Positions 46,219 through 54,846 of a stretch of DNA of 64,000 bases are shown here, piece by piece. The notes beneath the pieces are model-generated. The model was not told the DNA's origin, made no database searches, and was given only the letters and a program-made list of their open reading frames with translations. The position numbers and the translations under genes are program-made. How positions within the stretch are numbered: the stretch's first letter is position 1; each line of letters begins with the position of its first letter. Origin of the DNA: Streptomyces iakyrus (GTDB lineage: Bacteria > Actinomycetota > Actinomycetes > Streptomycetales > Streptomycetaceae); NCBI RefSeq assembly GCF_000717055.1, contig NZ_JNXI01000016.1:62001-126000 (forward strand), written 5' to 3'.

Positions 46219-46962
46219 TCAGGACTGCTGTCGGGCGAGGCGTTCGGCGGACCGCTTCCGCAACGGCTGGAGCGGGTCGGCGCCCGATCCGGCCCCCTTG
46301 CCGGGAACCCACTCCCAGCCCTGGATCTTCGCCGCGGTCGCCGCCAGCCTGCCGTCATCGGGCTGGACGTCGAGGTAGAACAGCGCCTCGTCCGGGTGCT
46401 TGTCGTCCCCGCCCCACCGGACCACGCCGTCGCACTCGGCGAGGATGTCCCGGATCACCACCGTCTGCTGCGGGAAGAGACCGCCCTGCACACCGGAGGG
46501 GTAGTGACCCGGCCGGATCTGGACCGCCGTGCCGGAGGCCTGGTTCGACTCGGCCAGACCCTTGCGGACGGTCGATGGGTGACGCCAGCCGGTGACGTCG
46601 CCCCGGCGCAGTCCGTCGACCTCGTAGTGGAAGCGGCGGATCACATGGACGAGGACGGTCTCGACGTCGCCCATGCGGATCTGGACGCCGTCGACGGGAG
46701 TGCCGGGGACGGGTCTGGTGTAGACGTGCCCGTGGTCGTCCGCGACTTTCTCCATCTCCCACCCGTTCGTCGACGGGGTGCCGCTGAGGACTCGCTTGTT
46801 GCGTTCCCGCGCCTTCCGTATCGCTTCCCGGATCTTGTCCGGTTCGGGTTGCGTCGTTGCCGCGTGGACGGGAGACGTCAGCGTCCCCGCGGCGACGGCA
46901 GTGCCGGCGGCCAGGAAGACGGCACGGCGCAGGGCCGTACGACGCGAGATGTTCACAGTCAC
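46219..46962 (-). CDS. Exported M15-like protein lacking the zinc ligands (pseudoenzyme)
   Basis: This is a 247-residue exported protein. The N-terminus has a twin-arginine-like signal (SRRTALRRAVFLAAG, cleavage near VHA). The mature part follows the VanY/M15 D-Ala-D-Ala carboxypeptidase-like layout: STNGWEME, LVHVIRRFHYEVDGL, SNQASGTAVQI, LAECDGVVRWGGD, DEALFYLDV. In active members the motifs read SNHASGTAxD and DEMHFE. Here the expected His141, Asp148 and His194 are Gln, Gln and Leu, so all three zinc ligands are gone and hydrolysis is unlikely. It may bind wall peptides without cutting them. The GTG at 46962 is preceded by AAGGAGA and overlaps the stop of the membrane-protein gene. The DUF1906 gene lies upstream on the same strand. 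Confidence 0.78.
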   Translation of the reverse strand: MTVNISRRTALRRAVFLAAGTAVAAGTLTSPVHAATTQPEPDKIREAIRKARERNKRVLSGTPSTNGWEMEKVADDHGHVYTRPVPGTPVDGVQIRMGDVETVLVHVIRRFHYEVDGLRRGDVTGWRHPSTVRKGLAESNQASGTAVQIRPGHYPSGVQGGLFPQQTVVIRDILAECDGVVRWGGDDKHPDEALFYLDVQPDDGRLAATAAKIQGWEWVPGKGAGSGADPLQPLRKRSAERLARQQS

Positions 46963-47438
46963 GCAGTTCTCTCCTTGTGGTGGGTGCGGGAACGCGCAGC
47001 GCATGCGGTGAGAGCGACAGCGCCCACTGCCGACACCCCCGCCACGGGGTTCAGGTAGCCCGGAATGGCGGCTTCGTAGGTCTTCCCGCCCTTGACGTGG
47101 CACCCGAAGCGCAGGGGGACGAACGAGGTCTCATAGCGGTCGACGACGACCTCGGACCTTTTGCCAGGGCCTCCCAGCACCTTCGTGCAGGCCGCGGCCT
47201 GTGCGTGTTCGTCCAGCAACAGCAGGTGCAGAACACCCCAGGTGTACATGCCGACCGTCGCCACCCAGGCGAGGATCGCCGCTCCCTTGAGCAGCTTTGC
47301 CCGGGTCCGTCTCCGGCCGGCCCGGATCAGCGTCACGACCGCGTAGATCGCGAGCCCCGGGGTGGCGATCAGTCCGGCCAGTGCCAGCAGGAGCACGACG
47401 ACGGGGTTGTGTCCTGCGTATGGTTCGTCTCCCGACAT
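46959..47438 (-). CDS. Small membrane protein, unknown function
   Basis: This is a 159-residue membrane protein. Hydrophobic helices are seen at about 12-35 (NPVVVLLLALAGLIATPGLAIYAVVTLI), 48-75 (LLKGAAILAWVATVGMYTWGVLHLLLL) and 128-147 (LNPVAGVSAVGAVALTACAA). A loop of about 50 residues between the second and third contains two cysteines (Cys84 and Cys112) and the stretch EVVVDRYETSFVPLRFGCHV. No family was recognised. The start ATG at 47438 follows the DUF1906 stop by 12 bases, and its own stop overlaps the M15-like gene (GTGA), so the three genes form one operon. A role in wall-related export or anchoring is only contextual. Confidence 0.7.
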   Translation of the reverse strand: MSGDEPYAGHNPVVVLLLALAGLIATPGLAIYAVVTLIRAGRRRTRAKLLKGAAILAWVATVGMYTWGVLHLLLLDEHAQAAACTKVLGGPGKRSEVVVDRYETSFVPLRFGCHVKGGKTYEAAIPGYLNPVAGVSAVGAVALTACAARSRTHHKERTA

Positions 47439-47450
47439 GCGCGCAGCCTG

Positions 47451-49673
47451 TCACGGGTTACGGGCGATGGCGTTGTACTTCTCCATGACCTGATACAGCG
47501 CCAGACGCTTCTTCGCGTGTGCCTTCGCCTCGTCGTTCGTGCCCTGGTACCGCCGCAGGACCTCGTAGACCTCGTTCTCCGTGTAGTCCAGGCGCATGGG
47601 GCGCAGCGTGGTCTCGTCGTTCCCGCTGCCCGGTGCCCCGTCGGCGTTCCAGAGGTGGATCAGCGGCACGATCGACAGGGCGAACTGGTCGTCGTCCCGG
47701 CACTTGCGCCACATGCTGTAGAGGGCGTCGTCGTTGGTGTCCTTGACGCTGCCGGTGACGTAGCCCTTGCTGACGGCGTGGTTCCATGCCCGTGTCGCCG
47801 TGATGCCGAAGATCTGGCAGATGCCGGTGGAGGTGTCCTTGAAGTTTCCGGTGGTCTCATAGGCCGTGATGACGGCCAGGTCCGCGCTCTCGTCGACCGC
47901 GTCGACGTGTCGCATCTCCCAGTAGGCGGAGGTCTGGATGAGGGCCTTTCGCATCTTGTAGCGGTAGGCGTACAAGGTGATGTCGGAGTCGTAGTCGACC
48001 ACGGTCGTCGTGAAGCACTTCCAGTGCTGCCACTTGCGCACGCCGCCGTCGTTGGGGAAGCCGATCGACTCCATGTACTTGCCGACGTCCGTCATCATGG
48101 CCTGCACGAGACCGGAGTCCAGGCTGGTGTCGGCGAGGACGCCCCTGGGCTTGTTGAAGGATCCCTGACCGGTGTCACGGCCGGACGCGATGTTCACGTC
48201 GATGTTGATCGATCCGCTGCCGGAGCCGACGGTCTTGGTGACGATCTGGTCGTAGGCCCAGTTCTCGGGGAGCGGGTAGCCGAAGTTCCCCGAGAATCCG
48301 GAGGACATGTCGGAGACGAACGAGGCCGAGGCGTGGCCCGCGTCCGACACGCGCGTGCACACGTTGCGGGGACCGTAGACGCCGACGCCGTAGCGGTTGC
48401 CGTCGTCGCGCATGGCGTCCTGGATGCCCTTGAAGTGGGGCAGGACGTTGTCGGTGACCTCGTAGTCGTAGGCGTCGAAGTCGACGGCGAAGAAGATCCT
48501 CGTGCCCGCCTTGAAGCCGTGGTCGAGTGCCGCGTTGATCGCGGCCTGGCCCGCGGCGCGGCCCAGGGGGTAGCTGAAGTCGTCCGCGCCTCGCCCGAAG
48601 GTCTGGTAGATCGGGAAACAGCGCAGTCCCTGCTCGGCGATCGTCTGGAGCTCGCCGGGCTGGATCTCCTTCTCGGGGACCTTTCCGCCGCCGGGGATCG
48701 GGTTGGTCAGATAGCGCCCGACGTAGGTGATGCCTTCGGCTTTGAGGGCCTTGGCGCGATCCGGCGTGATCTTGGTGACGCCGTCGCAGGCCGCGCCCTT
48801 GCGGTTCTGGTCACCGTAGGAGACGAGGAGGGAGGCCCAGGTGGAGAAGTCGCCCTTCCCCGTCACCGGCAGCTTGACGAACGACTGGAAGGAGCGGACC
48901 GCTTCGGCATGGGCGGCGGTGAAGGTGCCGCCGAAGGAGACGGAGCGCTGGTTGAGCAGCATGCCGGCGGTGAACAACTGCACCCAGGTACCGGAGGATC
49001 CGACCGACAGGGTGTGTTCCTTCAGACCCGCCTGGGTGCCCGGGCCGAACACCCCGTTGGCGACGCCGTCGGCCATGCCGATGGTGTACTGGACCGCGTA
49101 GAGCATCGCCTGGGCGACGGTACGGGAGTGATGGCCGTCGCAGGAGATGATGTAGAAGTCCCGGCGGTGGACGAATTCGCCGTTCATCCACTGCTGCACG
49201 GCGCGGATCTGGGCGGAGCCGTTGTTGACGGTGGTGTACGGGTCCATGTTCAAAAGGCCCTTGAACACCTTCGGGACCACATCACCGCCGGGGTAGGCGA
49301 AGTCGACGCCCATGTCCTTCTTGAGCTTGATCACCGCGTCGCGGACACGGTCGTTGTACTTGCCGTCGATCTCGCCGCCGCCGTCGTACCCCTTGCAGTA
49401 CAGGCCGGCCTGGACGATCCGGACGATGTTCGCCGGGACACCCGACGCACCGATGCGCGGGTACTTCGACTGGAGCGTGGAGAGCGTGCCGGGGCCGAAA
49501 TTGTCCGACAGGCCGGTGATGCCCAGCTCGTACTGGAGCGCCCGGGTGAGGGCGAACATGACGGTCCATCCGGTCTCGCCGTCCTCGACGAGCCGCGATA
49601 TGCCCAGCTTCGCACCCTTGTCATAGGTGCTGTTGATGAACTGCTGGGCTTTGAGCACCATCGCATCGGCCAT
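47451..49673 (-). CDS. DUF1906 glycoside hydrolase-like protein with peptidoglycan-binding repeats, no signal peptide
   Basis: This is a large protein of 740 residues. The N-terminus (MADAMVLKAQQFINSTYD) is helical and not a signal peptide. Residues about 40-140 and 185-300 look like two peptidoglycan-binding-type modules (LQYELGITGLSDNFGPGTLSTLQ and AVQYTIGMADGVANGVFGPGTQAGL). Residues about 310-500 fit DUF1906, a Rv2525c-like glycoside-hydrolase-like TIM barrel: CDGVTKITPDRAKALKAEG, TYVGRYLTN, IFFAVDFDAYDYEV, YGVGVYGPRNVC. The last 230 residues are unassigned, with YRYKMRKALIQTSAYWEMRH and STGICQIFGITATRAWNHA. Without a signal it must be cytoplasmic or leave by lysis or a specialised system. 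It leads the operon with a membrane protein and an M15-like protein. Confidence 0.82.
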   Translation of the reverse strand: MADAMVLKAQQFINSTYDKGAKLGISRLVEDGETGWTVMFALTRALQYELGITGLSDNFGPGTLSTLQSKYPRIGASGVPANIVRIVQAGLYCKGYDGGGEIDGKYNDRVRDAVIKLKKDMGVDFAYPGGDVVPKVFKGLLNMDPYTTVNNGSAQIRAVQQWMNGEFVHRRDFYIISCDGHHSRTVAQAMLYAVQYTIGMADGVANGVFGPGTQAGLKEHTLSVGSSGTWVQLFTAGMLLNQRSVSFGGTFTAAHAEAVRSFQSFVKLPVTGKGDFSTWASLLVSYGDQNRKGAACDGVTKITPDRAKALKAEGITYVGRYLTNPIPGGGKVPEKEIQPGELQTIAEQGLRCFPIYQTFGRGADDFSYPLGRAAGQAAINAALDHGFKAGTRIFFAVDFDAYDYEVTDNVLPHFKGIQDAMRDDGNRYGVGVYGPRNVCTRVSDAGHASASFVSDMSSGFSGNFGYPLPENWAYDQIVTKTVGSGSGSINIDVNIASGRDTGQGSFNKPRGVLADTSLDSGLVQAMMTDVGKYMESIGFPNDGGVRKWQHWKCFTTTVVDYDSDITLYAYRYKMRKALIQTSAYWEMRHVDAVDESADLAVITAYETTGNFKDTSTGICQIFGITATRAWNHAVSKGYVTGSVKDTNDDALYSMWRKCRDDDQFALSIVPLIHLWNADGAPGSGNDETTLRPMRLDYTENEVYEVLRRYQGTNDEAKAHAKKRLALYQVMEKYNAIARNP

Positions 49674-50483
49674 GGGCGTGGCTCTCCTTCACAAAGGTCG
49701 TGTCCGCGGACCGGGCGTGACGGCACCCCCATCCGGCACGGGGCCGGGAGGGGCTGACGAGGGGCGGCCTCACCGGGAGGCGAGACAGCTCAGAGGCGTG
49801 GCATGGCGGCACGACTGCAAAGAAGATGTGCGCATGACAGACGGCACGGCGACATCAGGAACCTCCCCCGTTCCGGCGGCATGGTCAGTGCGCCGGATTC
49901 AGTGATCACCATAGGCACAGCGTGAGCCGGAGGAGCAAGGGCTTAACTCCTGAGGCAGTCGGTGCCGTGGCGTGATTCCGACCCACCCCGCACACGGTTC
50001 CGGAACGGTCGTTGCGCCGCCTCGCCCACCCCGCACCAGCGAAGAGGCTGTGAAGCGGAATGGCAGGGGGGAGGGACATTCCAGGCCGGAAAAGGCGTCC
50101 AAAACTGGACGCCCGGACAGCTCGGCCGGTGCTTTTGAGCCAGCTGTTCTCCTGCCCGGCCGAACCCTCCCTGCGACGTTCACGACGCATACGCAGATCA
50201 TCCCCGCCGTGGACACACAGGCAGCCCTGCCGACGGACGATCTCGGGGGGTCACCTTTCAGCCAGATCGCACATCCCCGCTGTCACGCCCCGCCGTTCCG
50301 TGCCTATGGTGATCGCCGCGCTCGACAGGTATGGGCCGGTTTGTGCGCCGGCCGTCTTTTCACAGCAGCGCGTTACCGCTCTCCGCGGCTCGCTCGCGCG
50401 GATGCCGCGCGACCCGCCACCCGCACCATCCGTAGGACCTGACGCTCGACGCCGACCACCTTTTCCGAAAGGAAGCGCTAACC
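49674..50483. other. 810-base gene-free region
   Basis: No reading frame with normal codon bias is seen. It contains a small perfect hairpin GGCGTCCA (50094-50101) / TGGACGCC (50106-50113) with the loop AAAC. The divergent promoters of the DUF1906 gene and the secreted 6-cysteine protein presumably lie here. The composition is less GC-rich than the flanks, which supports an accessory origin. Confidence 0.5.
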
Positions 50484-51038
50484 ATGCGTAACCTCATGCG
50501 CACCCTGGCCCTCGGCACCACGCTCGTCGCCTCCGCGTTGGTCGCCCCGCAGGCAATCGCCCAGGACGCTGCCGTCACGGGGCAGGAAGTCGCCGGCACC
50601 GGCGTCCAGCTCTCGGCCGCCGGCGCCCAGGACGCGCAGACGCGCGCCATCGCCGCGGCGGCCCCCGCCGCCGTCAGCGCGTCGGCGACCCTCTGCGGCA
50701 GCGGCTACGAGCTGGAGTTCGCGGAGCGGCTTCCCGACTCCAGGCGCTACGGAACCCTCTTCTCCTACGTCAAGTCCACTGTGGGCAAGCACGGAGTCTG
50801 TGTCGTGTTCGACAACAACACGAGCAGCGCGAAGAAGATGAAGCTGAAGCTCTGCCCCAACCTGACGGGGGCGACCTGCAAGGTCGACGAAGGCACCTTC
50901 AGTCAGTACGCGGGTCCCCTGAAGTACGAGAGCAGCAACGGCCTGCACGTGATGTGTTCCGAGGTCACGGCGCTCATGTGGGACTCCAACGGCAAGGCGA
51001 TCATCGACCGGGTCCGGTCGGCCACGCTCTGCGACTGA
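50484..51038 (+). CDS. Secreted cysteine-rich protein, unknown function
   Basis: This is a 184-residue exported protein. A signal peptide (MRTLALGTTLVASALVAPQAIA) is cleaved near AIAQD. An alanine-rich spacer (about 28-67) is followed by a compact domain with six cysteines (LCGSG, GVCVVF, LCPNL, ATCKV, VMCSE, TLCD), enough for three disulfides. No known family was recognised. The ATG at 50484 is preceded by AAAGGAAG. It stands alone after an 800-base gap and converges with a lipoprotein gene. Its extracellular location and disulfide pattern suggest a stable secreted factor, for example an inhibitor, but nothing specific can be claimed. Confidence 0.8.
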   Translation: MRNLMRTLALGTTLVASALVAPQAIAQDAAVTGQEVAGTGVQLSAAGAQDAQTRAIAAAAPAAVSASATLCGSGYELEFAERLPDSRRYGTLFSYVKSTVGKHGVCVVFDNNTSSAKKMKLKLCPNLTGATCKVDEGTFSQYAGPLKYESSNGLHVMCSEVTALMWDSNGKAIIDRVRSATLCD

Positions 51039-51119
51039 CGGCAGATCACGACAACCGCCTCCCGGGCGCCAGGCCGGCCTCCGGAAGGCAGTTCTCGGGG
51101 AGTGGATCAGCGCCCCCGG

Positions 51120-51719
51120 TCACGGGCATTTCTTCGCCGCCTGCAAACGCAGCTCATCGGACGCGTCGAAAACCGTTCCCGCCCGCGGTTTCTGCCCACA
51201 CACCCGCCACTTCGCGGCCGGCTCGGGATCGATCACCCGGCCGGGATCGTCGGCCTCGACCACCTTGACGCGTTTCGGGTTGTATCCCGTCACCAACACC
51301 TCGACAAGGGATTCCTCCACCTGCTTCCCACCCAGATCAGGAACACGGGGAGCAGGGGCTTTGCCACCCAGTCGAGCTGGGCAGTTCTCCTTGTCCGGAA
51401 CGGCATAGAGGTCCACTGCCTCCAGGTCGGGAACCTCTTTCTCGAAACACACGACGTACCCCTCGGCCGCGCCCGGGTAAATGTACCGACCGAGATTCGT
51501 CGCATCCTTGAGGGAGAAACCCTTCCCGGAATCGGCCGTCTCTTTCATAAAGGCCATCAGATCCGCCCTCCCAGGCACCGGATTCGCGCTCCCGGCCACC
51601 GGCGCCGATTTCCGGGTGCTGTCGGCCTTGCCAGGATCACCGCTGCCTCCACAGGCGGTGACCAGCACCGTTGATGCTGCGACCAAGGCAGCCCAGCCCG
51701 CACCCCGCACTCTCATCAT
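51120..51719 (-). CDS. Putative lipoprotein, unknown function
   Basis: This is a 199-residue protein with a lipoprotein signal: VRGAGWAALVAASTVLVTAC followed by GGSGD, with the acylated cysteine in the TAC-G lipobox. The mature part has four further cysteines (VVCFEKE, ENCPARL, RVCGQK, KKCP), probably two disulfides, and is otherwise unremarkable. The ATG at 51719 is chosen because AGGTGAAAGG precedes it; an in-frame GTG at 51728 lies inside that ribosome site. Third-position GC is lower than in neighbours, a sign of recent arrival. It is divergent from the small secreted protein gene at 51849. Confidence 0.78.
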   Translation of the reverse strand: MMRVRGAGWAALVAASTVLVTACGGSGDPGKADSTRKSAPVAGSANPVPGRADLMAFMKETADSGKGFSLKDATNLGRYIYPGAAEGYVVCFEKEVPDLEAVDLYAVPDKENCPARLGGKAPAPRVPDLGGKQVEESLVEVLVTGYNPKRVKVVEADDPGRVIDPEPAAKWRVCGQKPRAGTVFDASDELRLQAAKKCP

Positions 51720-51777
51720 GCCTTTCACCTAAACATTCGAGAGGCGGGAAAAACAACCCTCGACCCACCGGCGAGAA

Positions 51778-51796
51778 ATGGAATATTCGATTCCAT
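51778..51796. promoter_or_regulatory. AT-rich palindrome between lipoprotein and secreted-protein genes
   Basis: ATGGAAT (51778-51784) and ATTCCAT (51790-51796) form a perfect 7-bp inverted repeat around ATTCG in the divergent intergenic region. It is a candidate operator shared by both genes. Confidence 0.4.
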
Positions 51797-51848
51797 GATC
51801 ACTTCTGTTACTGTCTCAACACCCAACATAAACAAGGGGGATCATCAC

Positions 51849-52229
51849 GTGAGGTCACTCGCCCGTATAGCCGTTGTCGGCGTCGCCGCCGCGGTCGTCG
51901 CCGCCGCCACGTCCACGTCTGCCTTCGCCGAGGACGCGACGGTCAGCAGCGTCGGTCTCGACGCCAGGGCAGAGTTCGTGGCGAACGGAGACCACCTTTA
52001 CATCAAGGACCTGCGAAAGGACGGGCATTCGGCGATCGGCATCATCGAGAGAGGCACCCAGTACTACTACTGGAACCGAGACGGAGTGGGCACCACCCGG
52101 CACGTGAACCTGGACCTGGAGGAGAACCGCGCCATTGCGCTCGGCGCCGTCATCGGCGACTGGTCGGGGACGCCCACCGGCGGGATCATCTGGTCCACCC
52201 TCAGCACGAGGACCATCTCGACCTCGTAG
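51849..52229 (+). CDS. Small secreted protein, unknown function
   Basis: This is a 126-residue exported protein. The signal peptide is RSLARIAVVGVAAAVVAAATSTSAFA, with cleavage before EDATV. The mature part of about 100 residues has an all-beta look (RAEFVANGDHLYIKDLRKDGHSAIGII, TQYYYWNRDGVGTTRHVNLDLEENRAIALGAVIGDW) and no cysteines. It resembles generic small Streptomyces secreted proteins. The GTG at 51849 follows GGGGGATC. The AT-rich upstream region carries a perfect palindrome. It converges on the penicillin-binding protein gene, with a shared terminator. Confidence 0.75.
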   Translation: MRSLARIAVVGVAAAVVAAATSTSAFAEDATVSSVGLDARAEFVANGDHLYIKDLRKDGHSAIGIIERGTQYYYWNRDGVGTTRHVNLDLEENRAIALGAVIGDWSGTPTGGIIWSTLSTRTISTS

Positions 52230-52256
52230 TCAGCAGGCGGTTCCGCTCGCGGACCA

Positions 52257-52288
52257 GAAGGGCGCCCGGTGGTCACCGGGCGCCCTTC
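52257..52288. terminator. Bidirectional terminator after small secreted protein and PBP genes
   Basis: GAAGGGCGCCCGGTG (52257-52271) and CACCGGGCGCCCTTC (52274-52288) form a perfect inverted repeat. The innermost pairs probably open to give a 6-base loop. Confidence 0.85.
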
Positions 52289-52296
52289 GGCGTCTG

Positions 52297-54612
52297 CTAC
52301 TCGTCCTCGCCCGGCTTGACCGGGTCGAGCGGATCCCGGCCGTCGCCCGGCGGGGTCGTCTGCGGGGCCGTGGGCGGGGTGAAGGTGGGCGGTGTCGTCG
52401 ACGGACTCGGCGGCGGGGACGACGAAGGCTTCTCGGACGTCGGCGGCGGGGACGACGACGGCTCCTCGGTCGTCGGCTCCTGCGTCGGCTCCTTTGTCGG
52501 CGTCTGCGAGGGCGTCGGCGTCCACGTGGGCTGGACGGCCGCGCCCTGCTGGGTCTCCAGGTCGAACTTGGTGACGTCGCCCATCACACCGAAGGTGTAC
52601 GCCGCCCAGATCTCCGCCGGGAAGCCACCACCGTTGACGCGGGGCTCGCCGCCCGCCTTGTACATCGGGACCTGGGCGTGGGTCTTGGCGTCCTCACCGA
52701 ACAGGCCCACCGAGGTGACCAGGTTCGGCGTGTAGCCGGTGAACCAGGCCGACTTGTTGTTGTCGGAGGTACCCGTCTTGCCCGCCACCTGCTGGCCGTC
52801 GCGCCCGGGGTTGTTGGCCACGGACTTCTGGGCGGTGCCGTCGTCGACCACGCCGGTCAGCACGGAGGTGACGGAGTCGGCGGCCTCCCGGCTGATGACC
52901 TGGTCGCCGATCGGGTCGGGCAGGGTGACCGTCCGGTTCAGGTGCTCGGCCGACTTCACGAGGGCCGGGGTGACCTTTTTGCCGTGGTTGTCGAGGGTCG
53001 CGTAGACCCCGGCCATCTGCAGAGGGCTCGCGCCCATGCTGCCCAGCGTCTGGGCGGGCACGGCCTCCATGTCCTTGGTGTCCATCCCGAGCTTGCCGGC
53101 GACGTCCACCACGTCGGACATGCCGACGTCGACGCCCATCTGCGCGAAGACGGAGTTGACGGACTTGTTCATCGCCGTCTGGACGGAGATGGGACCGTAG
53201 TTCTTGTCGTCCTCGTTCTCGGGGGCGAAGCCGACCTTGCGGCCGTCCTCCACGACCGGGCGATTGCTCGTGCCGTCGTAGACGGTGCTCGCGGTGATCG
53301 GCTTGCCGTCCTGCGTCTTCGCCTGCTCCTCCAGTGCCGCGGCCAGGATGACCGGCTTGAAGGTGGAGGCCGGCTGGTAGTCGGTGCGGGTGGCGTTGTT
53401 CATGTAGTGCTTGAAGTAGTCCACTCCGCCGTACATCGCGACCACGGCGCCCGTCTTCGGGTTCACGGACGCGGCACCGGCCTGGACGTCCCCGTCGACC
53501 TTGCGCTTGTCGGGGTCGAGCCTGCTGGTCAGCTGCTGTTTGACGGACTTCTCCAGCGCCGCCTGCTTCTTCTTGTCGATGTTGAGCGTAACGGTCCAGC
53601 CGCCCCGGTCCACCAGCGCTTCCGCCTGCTTCGCATCCTCGGCGGTGCCCTGGGCGACCAGCTGCTTCTCCAGGACGGCGTTGGCGGCCTTCACCAGGTA
53701 GCCGGTCTGACCCCCCAGACTCGGGTCGGCCTTCGGCTTCTCGGGGGTCGGGAACGTCATGGCCTCCCGCTCGGACTTGCCGAGCCAGCCTTGCTGGACC
53801 ATGTTGTCCAGGACGTAGTTCCAGCGGGCTTTCACCAGCTTCTTACCGGTGTCGGAGGCTATCGCCCAGTCGTACTGGTTCGGCGCCTGGAGGAGCGCGG
53901 CGAGGTAGGCCCCCTGCTCGACCGTCAGGTCCTTGGCGTCCACGCGGTAGTAAGCCTGCGCGGCGGCTTGGATGCCGTAGGCGCCACGGCCGTAGTAGCT
54001 GGTGTTGATGTAGCCGGCGAGGATGTAGTCCTTCGACTTCTCCCGGTCCAGCTTGAGCGAGATGACCAGTTCCTTCAGCTTGCGCGAGACGGTCTGTTCC
54101 TGCGTCAGGTAGTAGTTCTTGACGTACTGCTGAGTGATCGTGGAGCCGCCCTGCGCGCCCTTGCCGGCGACGGTGTTGAGGAGACCGCGGGCCGTGCCCT
54201 TCAGGTCGACACCGGCGTCCTTGTAGAAGGTCTTGTTCTCGGCGGCGACGAAGGTCTTCTGGACGGGCTTGGGCACCTCGGCCAGGCCCACGATCTCGCG
54301 GTTGCGGTCACCCGCGCGAGCCAGCAGCGAGCCGTCACTGTACTTGTAGACGTTGCTCTGCAACCTGGCGTCGGCGTTCCCCTTCGGGATGTCGATCACC
54401 ATGTACAGCACGACGAAGGCGCCCATGCCGAGCAGGCACAGGCCGAGGAAGGTGCCGAGGATCTTCTTCCAGGTGAAGAGCCTGCGTATGCCGCTCTTCC
54501 CGGCCGTGGCCGATGAACGGCGGCTCTTGGGTGCCGCCCGGCGCCCACCGCGCTGTCTGGCGCGTCTCTCTTCCGCTCGCCCCATGGGTCCGATCCGCTC
54601 CGCTTCGTTCAT
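52297..54612 (-). CDS. Class A penicillin-binding protein (transglycosylase/transpeptidase)
   Basis: This bifunctional peptidoglycan synthase has 771 residues. A basic cytoplasmic N-terminus is followed by one membrane helix (about 51-74). The GT51 domain (about 85-270) has the catalytic Glu125 in AAENKTFYKDAGVD and the QGGSTITQQYVKN motif (154-166). The transpeptidase domain (about 375-660) has the active Ser416 in ASTFKP (SxxK), SVNSVF (SxN) and KTGTSD (KTG). The last 90 residues are a Pro/Thr/Ser-rich outer tail of the kind found in Streptomyces class A PBPs. The ATG at 54612 starts MNEAERIG. It lies in conserved core, monocistronic, with a terminator at its 3' end. Confidence 0.96.
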   Translation of the reverse strand: MNEAERIGPMGRAEERRARQRGGRRAAPKSRRSSATAGKSGIRRLFTWKKILGTFLGLCLLGMGAFVVLYMVIDIPKGNADARLQSNVYKYSDGSLLARAGDRNREIVGLAEVPKPVQKTFVAAENKTFYKDAGVDLKGTARGLLNTVAGKGAQGGSTITQQYVKNYYLTQEQTVSRKLKELVISLKLDREKSKDYILAGYINTSYYGRGAYGIQAAAQAYYRVDAKDLTVEQGAYLAALLQAPNQYDWAIASDTGKKLVKARWNYVLDNMVQQGWLGKSEREAMTFPTPEKPKADPSLGGQTGYLVKAANAVLEKQLVAQGTAEDAKQAEALVDRGGWTVTLNIDKKKQAALEKSVKQQLTSRLDPDKRKVDGDVQAGAASVNPKTGAVVAMYGGVDYFKHYMNNATRTDYQPASTFKPVILAAALEEQAKTQDGKPITASTVYDGTSNRPVVEDGRKVGFAPENEDDKNYGPISVQTAMNKSVNSVFAQMGVDVGMSDVVDVAGKLGMDTKDMEAVPAQTLGSMGASPLQMAGVYATLDNHGKKVTPALVKSAEHLNRTVTLPDPIGDQVISREAADSVTSVLTGVVDDGTAQKSVANNPGRDGQQVAGKTGTSDNNKSAWFTGYTPNLVTSVGLFGEDAKTHAQVPMYKAGGEPRVNGGGFPAEIWAAYTFGVMGDVTKFDLETQQGAAVQPTWTPTPSQTPTKEPTQEPTTEEPSSSPPPTSEKPSSSPPPSPSTTPPTFTPPTAPQTTPPGDGRDPLDPVKPGEDE

Positions 54613-54778
54613 GTGTGCTCATGCGTCACACAGGTTCGCCGCTCAGGTCAGCTCAGAAAGCTAACACCGGGAGATAAGAGATAGGGCTGCCGATCCGGCC
54701 CTTTGCGGACGTGACAATCAGCACCCATCCCAACGGAACCGACGTACGAGACACGCGGAGGGTTGCCAGGACGCGGTA

Positions 54779-54792
54779 AAGTGATATCACTT
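54779..54792. promoter_or_regulatory. Perfect 14-bp palindrome upstream of the SPFH gene
   Basis: AAGTGATATCACTT (54779-54792) is fully self-complementary and AT-rich relative to its surroundings, 54 bases before the SPFH start. It probably functions as an operator or part of a regulated promoter. Confidence 0.55.
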
Positions 54793-54846
54793 AGCTAGAC
54801 AGAAGCTATGCAGGAGTGGCTTCGACGGAAGAACGGGGGACCACCC

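Noticed and set aside
46219..52229. Possible prophage or integrative element because of the lysin-like DUF1906 and M15-like genes
   Set aside because: No integrase, attachment-site repeats, terminase, holin or structural genes are seen. The genes are better described as an accessory envelope cluster.
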